Below the pieces are notes generated by a model. That model had not been told where the DNA came from. It did not search any database and saw only the letters and a program-made list of their open reading frames with translations. Both the position numbers and the translations under genes were made by a program. From the NCBI GenBank assembly GCA_016234555.1, contig JACRBJ010000069.1, forward strand, positions 1-64,000: a DNA stretch of 64,000 nucleotides. The letters are read 5' to 3'. Of the stretch, positions 50,713 through 58,663 are shown in pieces. Source of the stretch: Chloroflexota bacterium (lineage in GTDB: Bacteria; Chloroflexota; Anaerolineae; Anaerolineales; Villigracilaceae). How positions within the stretch are numbered: position 1 is the first letter of the stretch; each line of letters begins with the position of its first letter.

Positions 50713-51849
50713 ATGGAAAAACCCTTTACCATCCTTGTGATCGACGACGAACCCTCCATCCGCATGGGACTTGCCGCAACCATCAGGCGGCACGGATATG
50801 ATGTCATCACCGCTGTGAACGGGGACGATGGATTCCTCAAGGCGAGGCAGTCCCTGCCCGACCTGATCATCTCGGACGTGATGATGCCCGACCTGAACGG
50901 TTTCGAAATGAAGCAGCAAATGGGACACGACCCGCTGCTGGCATCCATCCCCTTTATTTTTCTCACCGCCCGCACCGCCTCGCAGGACCGGGTGGCGGGC
51001 ATCCGCGAAGGCGCGGATGATTACGTCACCAAGCCCTTCGTCACCGAAGAGTTGATGGCGCGCATCGAGGCAGTCCTGCGGCGGGTCAAGACCGAGCGGG
51101 AGCGCGGACGTGAGCAGGCAAAACAAGCCGCACAGGAGGAAATGGAAAAGCTTCGCAAGGAGGTCTTGCAGAATTTCAGTCACGAACTGCGCACGCCGCT
51201 TGGCAACGTCATGATGTCCCTGGACATGGTAGTGGGCAACAAATTCAAATCATCCGATGAACAGCAGGAATTCCTGCGCATTGCCCATTCCAGCGCCGAC
51301 CGTTTGGAATCCCTGGTGGCGGACATCATTCTGCTTTCGGATATCGACCAGAACCACCTGAACCAGATGCGCCAGGTGATAGACGTGGAGCATCACATCC
51401 TGGCCCCGATCAAGCGACGGTTGGTGCGTTACGAGGAAAAGCAGTTGAAGTTCATCCACGACATCGGGATGGACGGCGTCATCAAGGCGCCGCGCCGCGA
51501 ATTCATCCAGTCGCTGCTGCATCTTGTGGATAATGCCCTGAAATTCGGTCCCGAACATGGGACGGTGAAACTGACCGTCAAACCCGGTACGGATGGCGGC
51601 GTAATGATCGCCGTGCAGGATGAAGGCGAGGGCATTCCCGTTGACCTGCGCGAAAAAGTCTTTGAACGTTTTTTCCAGATCAGCCAGGGCGATGGGCGCG
51701 GGTTCCAGGGCTTGGGCGTCGGCTTGACGATTGCCCGTGCCGTGTTTTCCAGCCTCGGCGGCGATGTGAAAATATTGGACTCGGACAAGGGCTGTCACGT
51801 GACGGCAACCCTGCCTGATCTGCGTCCTGAAGATGTGTCGTATGGATGA
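50713..51849 (+). CDS. Response-regulator/histidine kinase hybrid
   Basis: 378 residues, soluble. REC domain first (residues 5-120: DDE, phospho-acceptor D55 in ISDVMMPD, K107 in YVTKPF), a short coiled coil, then HisKA with NFSHELRTPLGNVM (H157) and an HATPase domain (HLVDNALKFGPEHGT, DEGEGIP, GLGVGLTIA). An N-terminal receiver before the kinase suggests it is itself controlled by an upstream kinase, perhaps the one encoded next. Its last bases overlap the following gene. Confidence 0.88.
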   Translation: MEKPFTILVIDDEPSIRMGLAATIRRHGYDVITAVNGDDGFLKARQSLPDLIISDVMMPDLNGFEMKQQMGHDPLLASIPFIFLTARTASQDRVAGIREGADDYVTKPFVTEELMARIEAVLRRVKTERERGREQAKQAAQEEMEKLRKEVLQNFSHELRTPLGNVMMSLDMVVGNKFKSSDEQQEFLRIAHSSADRLESLVADIILLSDIDQNHLNQMRQVIDVEHHILAPIKRRLVRYEEKQLKFIHDIGMDGVIKAPRREFIQSLLHLVDNALKFGPEHGTVKLTVKPGTDGGVMIAVQDEGEGIPVDLREKVFERFFQISQGDGRGFQGLGVGLTIARAVFSSLGGDVKILDSDKGCHVTATLPDLRPEDVSYG

Positions 51850-53782
51850 GAAGACCATTCCACTCAGCAAGCTGCCCGTCGACGTAAAGGTGCAGGTCAG
51901 CGGAAAAGGCAAACTGGGCGCAGAGCTTGATTACCGGGCTTTGTTCGAACAGACGGGGGAGTGCGTGTTCATCATCGGACTCGATTTCAAGTTCATCACC
52001 GCCAACCAGCAGGCGCTGCGTTTGCTTGGCTACGAAGAAGGTCAACTAATGGGTTTGCCTGTGGAAGAGATCATGGCTCTGGAGGATTCCCACGAACAGG
52101 AAATCCTGACCGAGAAACGGCTGGGCTTGTCCGAGCATGTGTTGAAGAAAAGAGACGGCTCCCTGCTTCCCGTGGAGTTGAGTATGTCCGTTGTGCATAA
52201 CGACATGGGACTGCCCGCCTACATCCAAATGCTGGCGCGGGATATTTCGGAGCGCAAGCAATCCGAGGCGAGCCTGAAGCGGCACATGCGCGCGCTTTCG
52301 GTCATTGGCGAAGTGACGGCGAGCCTGTTCCGCTCCGCCAATATCGAAGCCGAAATCCCCAAAGTATTGGAATCATTAGGCTACGCGGTGGACGTGTTCT
52401 GCTGTGCGCTGCTCGACATCGACAAGTCCTCCATGAAGATCCAGGTCCAGTGGGTGAGTTTTGACTCTACGGGATTCGACGCCTCTGCCGCGCTTGCGCC
52501 CTTTCTTGATTCGATCCGCGAGAAGCCGGAGCGCGTCTTTTCCGTCACCGATACTCCCTTTGATAATATCGACATCCCAACCATCTCCATTCTTGTGATC
52601 CCCATCCAGGGCACCCTCGGCTCCTGGGGATTCCTCGCCCTGTTCGACAAACAAAACCAGCTCTCCTGGCTGACCACCGAATTCGACACCGTTCAGACTA
52701 CTGCCAACCTGATCGGTGCGGCGTTGGAGCGGTTGCATTACGAGAAGACGATTCGCCTGAGTGAGACCCGCAACCGCGTAATCGTGGATGCCCTGCCGGA
52801 CCTGCTGCTCCGCACCGACCGTACAGGACAAATCCTGGACTATAGTGCCCACCCGAGCCACCCGCTGTACCTTGCGCGCGAATCGGTGATTGGGATGCGG
52901 CTCTCCGAACTCTGGCCCCCCGACGTGGTGAATATGATCATCGAGCCGGAGACGCAGGGCGTCTTTGTCTCCTCGCATTGGGTGTATGGATTCAGCCTCC
53001 CGAACCGCGAGCAGGTATTCGAAGCGCGGCTGCATCCCATCAGCCCGGAGGAAGCCCTGATCGTCGTGCGCGATATTTCCGAGCAGGCGCGTCTCGACCA
53101 GATGAAGTCCGATTTTATCAACCGCGCCTCTCATGAGTTGCGTACCCCCCTGACCTCCGCCATCCTGATGGCTGAACTGTTGCAGATGGGCGGCACGCCG
53201 GAGGAGACGGCGGAATATATGAGCGCCCTGATGCGTGAATTGAACCGCCAGAAGGACTTGGTCAATCAACTGCTTCTTGCCGGGCGGCTGGAAAGCGGCA
53301 GGATGAAACTCGACGCCGTGCCCATGGACTTGCTGTCTGTGCTGAAGGATGCGGCGCAGTCGATCAAGACCATTGCGGGGATGCGGAACATTTCCATAAA
53401 ATTGGAATCCGACCGGAAATTCATCAACATCCTGGGCGACACAGGCGGACTTTCGCAGGTGTTCATCAACCTCATCAACAATGCCGTCAAATTCTCCCCC
53501 GACGGACAAACTGTCGAGGTGCTGGCAATTACGGATGAAGAGAAACGCGAAGCGCGCGTGTTTGTCGTCGACCACGGGTTGGGTATCCCGCCTGATGCCA
53601 TCGACCATCTGTTCGAGCGGTTCTATCGCGCGAAAAACGTCACCGTTGCCGAAATTCCCGGCAGCGGCGTCGGGCTTTACATCGTCAAATCCATTGTGGA
53701 CGAACTGGGCGGAAGGATCGAGGTCAAGAGCGAGTTGAACCGCGGGACGACCTTTATCGTTTATCTGAGACTGGCTATTTGA
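51842..53782 (+). CDS. PAS-GAF-PAS sensor histidine kinase
   Basis: About 646 residues. A PAS domain (about 28-140, FEQTGECVFIIGLDFKFITANQQALRLLGY, ARDISERKQ), a GAF-like domain (about 150-310), a second PAS (about 320-425, VDALPDLLLRTDRTGQILDYS), then HisKA RASHELRTPLTSA and HATPase motifs NLINNAVKFSPDGQ, DHGLGIPPDAI, GSGVGLYIVKSI. No membrane helices. The start ATG at 51842 (or 51833) overlaps the preceding hybrid kinase gene, so the two are translationally coupled and probably partners. No output regulator is adjacent. Confidence 0.87.
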   Translation: MDEKTIPLSKLPVDVKVQVSGKGKLGAELDYRALFEQTGECVFIIGLDFKFITANQQALRLLGYEEGQLMGLPVEEIMALEDSHEQEILTEKRLGLSEHVLKKRDGSLLPVELSMSVVHNDMGLPAYIQMLARDISERKQSEASLKRHMRALSVIGEVTASLFRSANIEAEIPKVLESLGYAVDVFCCALLDIDKSSMKIQVQWVSFDSTGFDASAALAPFLDSIREKPERVFSVTDTPFDNIDIPTISILVIPIQGTLGSWGFLALFDKQNQLSWLTTEFDTVQTTANLIGAALERLHYEKTIRLSETRNRVIVDALPDLLLRTDRTGQILDYSAHPSHPLYLARESVIGMRLSELWPPDVVNMIIEPETQGVFVSSHWVYGFSLPNREQVFEARLHPISPEEALIVVRDISEQARLDQMKSDFINRASHELRTPLTSAILMAELLQMGGTPEETAEYMSALMRELNRQKDLVNQLLLAGRLESGRMKLDAVPMDLLSVLKDAAQSIKTIAGMRNISIKLESDRKFINILGDTGGLSQVFINLINNAVKFSPDGQTVEVLAITDEEKREARVFVVDHGLGIPPDAIDHLFERFYRAKNVTVAEIPGSGVGLYIVKSIVDELGGRIEVKSELNRGTTFIVYLRLAI

Positions 53783-53848
53783 ATTCTTCCGGGCGCATCG
53801 AAGGGTGTGGTTTGAGTATGCTATACTTTCCGCACCAAAGGAAACCCC

Positions 53849-55177
53849 ATGTGTGACACAATCATCGCAACAAAATCAGCTACAGCCGACGGCGTTGCCA
53901 TCTTTGGCAAGAATTCAGACCGCCCGGTAAACGAGGGTCAGCATATCGCGTACTTTCCCGCTGCGCATCATGCTGCGGGCAGCCGTGTGAAATGCACCTA
54001 CATCGAAATTCCGCAGGTCGAAAAAACTCACGCCGTTTTGCTGTCCAAACCTTTTTGGATGTGGGGCGCGGAAATGGGAGTCAACGAGCACGGGCTTGTC
54101 ATCGGCAACGAGGCGGTCTTTTCCAAAGTGCCAGCCAACAAGGAGTCAGCCCTGCTCGGCATGGACCTGCTCCGCGCCGCGCTCGAGCGCGCCGTCACGC
54201 CACATGAGGCGCTGCAAGTCATCATCGACCTGCTGGAGCAGTTCGGTCAGGGCGGCAACTGCGCCTCGCATGGCGAGAGCATGTATTATCACAACAGCTT
54301 TCTCATCGCCAACGCGGACGACGCATGGGTGCTCGAAACGGTGGACAAACAGTGGGCGGCGCGCCAAGTGGAGGATGTGTATTCCATTTCAAACTGCCTG
54401 ACGCTTGGCGACCAATGGGACATGGCTTCGCCGGACCTCGTTGAGCTTGCCGTGCAAAAGGGCTTCTCCAAATCGCCGGGGCAGTTCCATTACGCCAGGG
54501 ATTATTCCGATTTCATTTACACCAACTTCGGCAAGGGGCGGGCTCGCTGTGCCACGACCACCAGCCTGCTCGGAAGCCAAAAGGGCGGCATCGATGTTCG
54601 AGTCATGATGGGTGTGCTGCGCCATCACAAGGATGAAAATTTCGACCCGCAAGCCGCCGGCATTTTCGACGTGGATGTTTGCATGCATGCCGGGTTTGGT
54701 CCCATCCGTGCCAGCCAGAGCACCGCGTCGATGGTGGTTCACTTGGATGGGGACTTGCCGACGGTTTTTGTCACGGGGACGTCCGCTCCGTGCACGGGGA
54801 TTTTCAAACCGATTTGGGTGGATGCTTCGCTGTCTGCCCTCGGACCTGATCCTGCTTCGACGTATGATCCAGCCTCGTTGTTTTGGTCCCACGAACGCCT
54901 GCACCGCGCGACCCTGCTTAACTACCCCGAACGCCTGAAAACCTACTCAGCCGAACGTGACGAACTGGAAACCAGGTTTACACGGGATGCATTGAACCTG
55001 GCGAAAGCCTCCGCCCGTGAGCGCGCCGACTTCTCCGCCCGGTGCTTCCGCGAAGCCGCACAAGCCGAAGCGGAGTGGTTGAAGCGCGTGGAGCAAATCC
55101 CCGCCCGCAGGAGGTTTTTGAACGCCAGCGCATGGGCTGGCTTTAATAGAAAGGCGGGAATGCCTGGTGTGAGATAG
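53849..55177 (+). CDS. Secernin/C69-family Ntn hydrolase
   Basis: 442 residues beginning MCDTIIATKSAT. Removal of Met leaves Cys2 as the N-terminal nucleophile. FGKNSDRPVNEGQ, FWMWGAEMGVNEHGLVIGNEAVF, LGMDLLRAALERA, and HNSFLIANADDAWVLETVDKQWAARQ are typical of the dipeptidase C69/secernin group. The substrate (dipeptide or acylamide) cannot be told. CAAAGGAAACCCC precedes the ATG. Monocistronic by context. Confidence 0.87.
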   Translation: MCDTIIATKSATADGVAIFGKNSDRPVNEGQHIAYFPAAHHAAGSRVKCTYIEIPQVEKTHAVLLSKPFWMWGAEMGVNEHGLVIGNEAVFSKVPANKESALLGMDLLRAALERAVTPHEALQVIIDLLEQFGQGGNCASHGESMYYHNSFLIANADDAWVLETVDKQWAARQVEDVYSISNCLTLGDQWDMASPDLVELAVQKGFSKSPGQFHYARDYSDFIYTNFGKGRARCATTTSLLGSQKGGIDVRVMMGVLRHHKDENFDPQAAGIFDVDVCMHAGFGPIRASQSTASMVVHLDGDLPTVFVTGTSAPCTGIFKPIWVDASLSALGPDPASTYDPASLFWSHERLHRATLLNYPERLKTYSAERDELETRFTRDALNLAKASARERADFSARCFREAAQAEAEWLKRVEQIPARRRFLNASAWAGFNRKAGMPGVR

Positions 55178-55303
55178 CTCCCGAAAACAGGGGAATAATG
55201 CGTCGCTTTAAGGGTGTTACGGAACCTGTTACATCCGGTACTTGAAACCAACCCCGTGTTTTGCTAAAGTAAATGTGGACATGTGCGCTTTTCCATGCGA
55301 AAT

Positions 55304-55373
55304 GTCCCGCAGGCATTGCCTGTCGAAAAATCGATGTAATCCAAACCTGCCTTTGGGGGAAACCCTGCGGGAC
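55304..55373 (+). promoter_or_regulatory. Structured leader upstream of the universal stress gene
   Basis: A perfect 10-bp long-range pair, GTCCCGCAGG (55304-55313) with CCTGCGGGAC (55364-55373), encloses a 50-base loop that includes TCGAAAAATCGA. Together with the adjacent hairpin at 55399 it indicates a folded 5' leader. Not a riboswitch class I recognise. Confidence 0.5.
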
Positions 55374-55398
55374 GAGATGGAATATCCGTTTGCACGTG

Positions 55399-55416
55399 TC
55401 CTTTGTAGACAAAGGA
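55399..55416 (+). promoter_or_regulatory. Hairpin sequestering the Shine-Dalgarno of the universal stress gene
   Basis: TCCTTTG-TAGA-CAAAGGA: the right arm includes the AAAGGA of the ribosome binding site eight bases before the ATG. The 7-bp stem could act as a thermo- or ligand-controlled switch. Confidence 0.55.
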
Positions 55417-55424
55417 GATGTGAC

Positions 55425-55859
55425 ATGTATAAGAAAATTCTCGTCCCCCTCGATGGTTCACCGCTGGCAGAGGCGGTACTTCCCCACGCGGAAGCCCTAG
55501 CAAAATCCGAAGGCGCGGAATTGATCCTCCTGCGGGTAGCTGTGACTCCCGCCCGCTACCTCTTTGCGCACAATCCCGCTGAAGGCAACAATGTCATCCA
55601 CATGATCGAAAAGGAGGCAGAGGACTACATGAAAGATGAGGTTGCCAAACTGCAAAACGAAGGCATCAAAGTGACGGGCATTACGCGTGACGGCACCCCT
55701 CCGAAGGAGATTTTGGAGGTTGCCGAGGAAACCCACGCCGATGTGATTGCGATGTCCACGCATGGGCGCGTTGGCATTCAGCGTTTGTTGCAGGGCAGCA
55801 TCGCCGAGGAAGTTGTGCATGCCTCGCATATCCCCGTCATGCTGATTCATCCGAATTAG
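55425..55859 (+). CDS. Universal stress protein (UspA family)
   Basis: 144 residues. MYKKILVPLDGSPLAEAVLPHAEALAKSEGAELILLRV at the start, and the ATP-binding type motif MSTHGRVGIQRLLQGSIAEEVVHASHIPVMLI at the end (G2xG9xGS pattern). I chose ATG 55425 because AAAGGAG lies eight bases upstream and the family begins here; the longer frame from 55242 runs through the leader. The leader folds and hides the ribosome binding site, suggesting post-transcriptional control. Confidence 0.92.
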   Translation: MYKKILVPLDGSPLAEAVLPHAEALAKSEGAELILLRVAVTPARYLFAHNPAEGNNVIHMIEKEAEDYMKDEVAKLQNEGIKVTGITRDGTPPKEILEVAEETHADVIAMSTHGRVGIQRLLQGSIAEEVVHASHIPVMLIHPN

Positions 55860-55892
55860 GCAACACGCGCCCCGGCAATCGAATGGTTTGAA

Positions 55893-55938
55893 AAACAGCC
55901 TCCTGATTCGAGAGGGGCGGGAGGCTGTTTGTGTTTTT
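55893..55938. terminator. Bidirectional terminator
   Basis: AAACAGCCTCC (55893-55903) and GGAGGCTGTTT (55920-55930) then GTGTTTTT; it lies between the convergent universal stress and acylase genes. Confidence 0.75.
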
Positions 55939-58516
55939 ATGGTACCAGTTTCAGGTGTCCTTCGCTATCCGCGATGACCGATTCCTGCTCCCACCACATG
56001 GGATAGTATTTGACCTCCGCCCACAAGGGAGCCATGTCGTCGTAGTGCGGATGGTAGGCGTGACCCGACTGACCGGTGGTGTGCAGGGCAAGGGAGTTAT
56101 CGAGGTTGCTCAAGTCCACGATCTCGCGCTCGGAGGGCAGCCAGTCCACTTCGAAGGATTCGCCCATCACCCAGCCTGTGGCGTTGACGATGCTCTCTCC
56201 GCCGCCTGTTACAAACGGTCCGCGGTTGAACAGGTCTTCGATCAGACTGACGCCGGAATTGCCCAGAGTCTGGTTGCGGAAGGTGGCGGTGTGCAGTTCG
56301 CCCCATTTCCATTGGCTGATGTCGCTGCCGAATTTATCGGTGCAGGCTTCGCACTTGACTGCTTCGGCGAAGGCTTTGGCAAAGATGTCGTCGCGAGTTT
56401 CCACTTTGTTGGGCGTGGACTTGTCGTCCCACCAGGGGCTGTCGGGTTGATTCACCAAACTCTGCATGACCACGTACCAGCGTGATCCGCCTTTGGGAAA
56501 ATAAGCTTCGGGCAGGTCGTCAGCAAAGGTATCGGTCAGCAAATCCCACCAGAAGGCTTCGAACAAAACCGCGGAGGACGAATCGGCAGTTTCCTGGTAA
56601 TCCCAACCACCGAGATGCTTGTCGCGCAGGGCAGCCAGTTCGGAGGTGAGTTGCACATCCATCAAAACGGGGATGAGGACTTCGGCGTTCAGGCTCTTCG
56701 AGTCGCTGTGCATTTGTTGGAAGTAGGCAATATCGATTTTGCCGGACGCAGATTCAATCATATCGACAATGCGGGCGGCACGCTGACCGTAATCCCAATC
56801 TTTGGTGATCAGGTAGGGATAATCGCGCGGGTTGGCTTGGTTGTTGGCGGTGGCGATAAACCCGCTTTGGGGATTGAAGGCGTAGGGCAGTTCGTCGAAG
56901 GGGATCATGCCCGTCCAGTCGTATTCGCTTGTCCAGCCAGGGACGGGTAGGGTGCCATCGCCATTCTTACGGATGGGAATCGCGCCCGGAGTTTGGTAGC
57001 CGATATTTCCATCCACGTCGGCATAGAGCAGGTTTTGGGCGGGGACAGACCACATGCGAGCCGCCTCACGGAACTCGTCCCAGTTTTGGGCGCGGTCAAA
57101 GCCCCAGATTGCCTCGAAGGGCGTGTTGGGAGTCAGCGCCGTCCACGAGAGGGCAATCACATAATTTTCGGGAAGTTCGACTCCCGCTTCATCCTTGAAC
57201 GGAACTGCTTCGGGGTCTTTGGGATCGACCTCGTCCTTGAGCGGACCGTACGTCTCGGAGATGATGGGACCATGTCGCGAACTGTGGACGGTGATTTCGA
57301 CTGGGTCGCCGCCGACCACATTGATGGTTTCGGTACGGGTTTCAAAGTCCACCCATTCGCCGTCCACCTCATATTGATTTGGATTATCGGGGTTGACCTT
57401 TTCGATGAAGAGGTCTTGCACGTCGGGGCCAAGATTGGTGAATGCCCAGGCGATGCGGTCATTGTGACCCGCAACAACACCGGGCACACCAGCAAAGGAA
57501 AAACCAGTTACTTCAAACGGGCAGGCTTCGGATTTCGGCGCGCAGTGCAGGGCGTTTTGAAACCAGATGGATGGCATTTGGATGCTGAGATGCATGTCGT
57601 TGGCGAGCAGGGGTTTGCCGGTGGTCGTCAAGTCGCCCGAAACTGCCCAACTGTTCGAGCCGATGCCGCTACCGGTGGGACCGAGGACGGCGGTGAGGAG
57701 GTCGAGTTTGTTTGCGATGGATTCGTAGTCAAAGGTCGAAAGTCGAAAGTCGGTCCTGACCTTCGACATTTGACTTTCGACTTGGCTCACATTCTCCCCA
57801 ATCTCTGGCGCGATAACCGGATAATCTGACGGATATTCGGGAAAGACTTCCGCCAGTTGTTCGGGCGTGAGGGTTTTGAGCAGGATGGCACGTTCGATTT
57901 CGTCGTCCATGTTGCCGCCCAAATCCCATGCCATGGCTTTGCCCCAGGTCAGCGAGTTGACCGGTGTCCACTGCTGGATTTTGTAATCCGGGCTGAGCAG
58001 TCCCAGCACGACGTATTCCAAACTGACGGCTGTATCGGTGTGATCTTTGAGGTAGGCGTTTACGCCGTTGGTGTATGCCTGCGCGATTTCCTTTGCCCCA
58101 GGAGCGAGTTGTTCCCATTCCTGCTCCGCCAACCGCTTCCAGCCGAGGGTGCGCAGGAAGGAGTCGGTTTCCACCTGTCCACTGCCGAACATCTCGGAAA
58201 GAGTACCAGAACCGATGTGCCGCCACGAGTCCATCTGCCAGAACCGATCCTGCGCGTGGACGTAGCCCTGCGCGAAGAACAGGTCATGCGTGGTGGATGC
58301 GTAAATGTGCGGGATGCCCATCTGGTCACGGTAGATGTCCACCGTGCCATCCAGTCCGTCGAGTTGAATTTCCCCGTCAATTTGCGGGAAGGATTTCTGC
58401 GCGACGGTGTTGGGCAGGTAGCTCTTGAAGTAGAACAGTCCGCCCGACGCTACGATCAGCGCAAGAATAACGACGAGCATGAGTCCTCGTCCAAGAAATT
58501 TACCCAAATTTTTCAT
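55937..58516 (-). CDS. Penicillin acylase family hydrolase
   Basis: 859 residues from ATG 58516 (GGAGGAGAAAA upstream). N-terminal membrane anchor or signal (about 10-32), alpha-chain with IYRDQMGIPHIYASTTHDLFFAQGYVHAQDRFWQMD, a spacer, then the autocatalytic site IGSNSW with Ser287 as N-terminal nucleophile, followed by LLANDMHL, GVPGVVAGHNDRIAWAFTNLGPDVQD, and the late NN and HSDS regions of Ntn acylases. Substrates in this family include beta-lactams and acyl-homoserine lactones; here unknown. Residues about 244-263 in the spacer are written by a GTCGAAA heptamer repeat. Confidence 0.9.
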   Translation of the reverse strand: MKNLGKFLGRGLMLVVILALIVASGGLFYFKSYLPNTVAQKSFPQIDGEIQLDGLDGTVDIYRDQMGIPHIYASTTHDLFFAQGYVHAQDRFWQMDSWRHIGSGTLSEMFGSGQVETDSFLRTLGWKRLAEQEWEQLAPGAKEIAQAYTNGVNAYLKDHTDTAVSLEYVVLGLLSPDYKIQQWTPVNSLTWGKAMAWDLGGNMDDEIERAILLKTLTPEQLAEVFPEYPSDYPVIAPEIGENVSQVESQMSKVRTDFRLSTFDYESIANKLDLLTAVLGPTGSGIGSNSWAVSGDLTTTGKPLLANDMHLSIQMPSIWFQNALHCAPKSEACPFEVTGFSFAGVPGVVAGHNDRIAWAFTNLGPDVQDLFIEKVNPDNPNQYEVDGEWVDFETRTETINVVGGDPVEITVHSSRHGPIISETYGPLKDEVDPKDPEAVPFKDEAGVELPENYVIALSWTALTPNTPFEAIWGFDRAQNWDEFREAARMWSVPAQNLLYADVDGNIGYQTPGAIPIRKNGDGTLPVPGWTSEYDWTGMIPFDELPYAFNPQSGFIATANNQANPRDYPYLITKDWDYGQRAARIVDMIESASGKIDIAYFQQMHSDSKSLNAEVLIPVLMDVQLTSELAALRDKHLGGWDYQETADSSSAVLFEAFWWDLLTDTFADDLPEAYFPKGGSRWYVVMQSLVNQPDSPWWDDKSTPNKVETRDDIFAKAFAEAVKCEACTDKFGSDISQWKWGELHTATFRNQTLGNSGVSLIEDLFNRGPFVTGGGESIVNATGWVMGESFEVDWLPSEREIVDLSNLDNSLALHTTGQSGHAYHPHYDDMAPLWAEVKYYPMWWEQESVIADSEGHLKLVP
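57728..57785. repeat. GTCGAAA heptamer inverted repeat inside the acylase gene
   Basis: Left words GTCAAAG, GTCGAAA, GTCGAAA, GTC; right words GACCTTC, GACATTT, GACTTTC, GAC. It keeps the frame open and encodes QVESQMSKVRTDFRLSTFDY just upstream of the autoprocessing Ser287. Confidence 0.75.
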
Positions 58517-58541
58517 TTTTCTCCTCCGAGTTGAATAATAA

Positions 58542-58575
58542 ACGTGACAGCCGCTGGCGAAGGCAGCTGTCACGT
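58542..58575 (-). terminator. Hairpin between the ALDH and acylase genes
   Basis: ACGTGACAGC (58542-58551) and GCTGTCACGT (58566-58575); on the minus strand TTTATTATTC follows, so it may end the ALDH transcript. Confidence 0.6.
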
Positions 58576-58663
58576 ATGATGAGACACCGATAAATTGAAT
58601 TGGTTACGACAATACTCTCAATCACTACTGGTTTCGATACTCAACCAGCGGGTTTCTTTTTCC

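Noticed and set aside
55242..55424. N-terminal extension of the universal stress protein
   Set aside because: The family starts at MYKKILVPLDGS, and a good ribosome binding site precedes that ATG; the upstream part folds as a leader.
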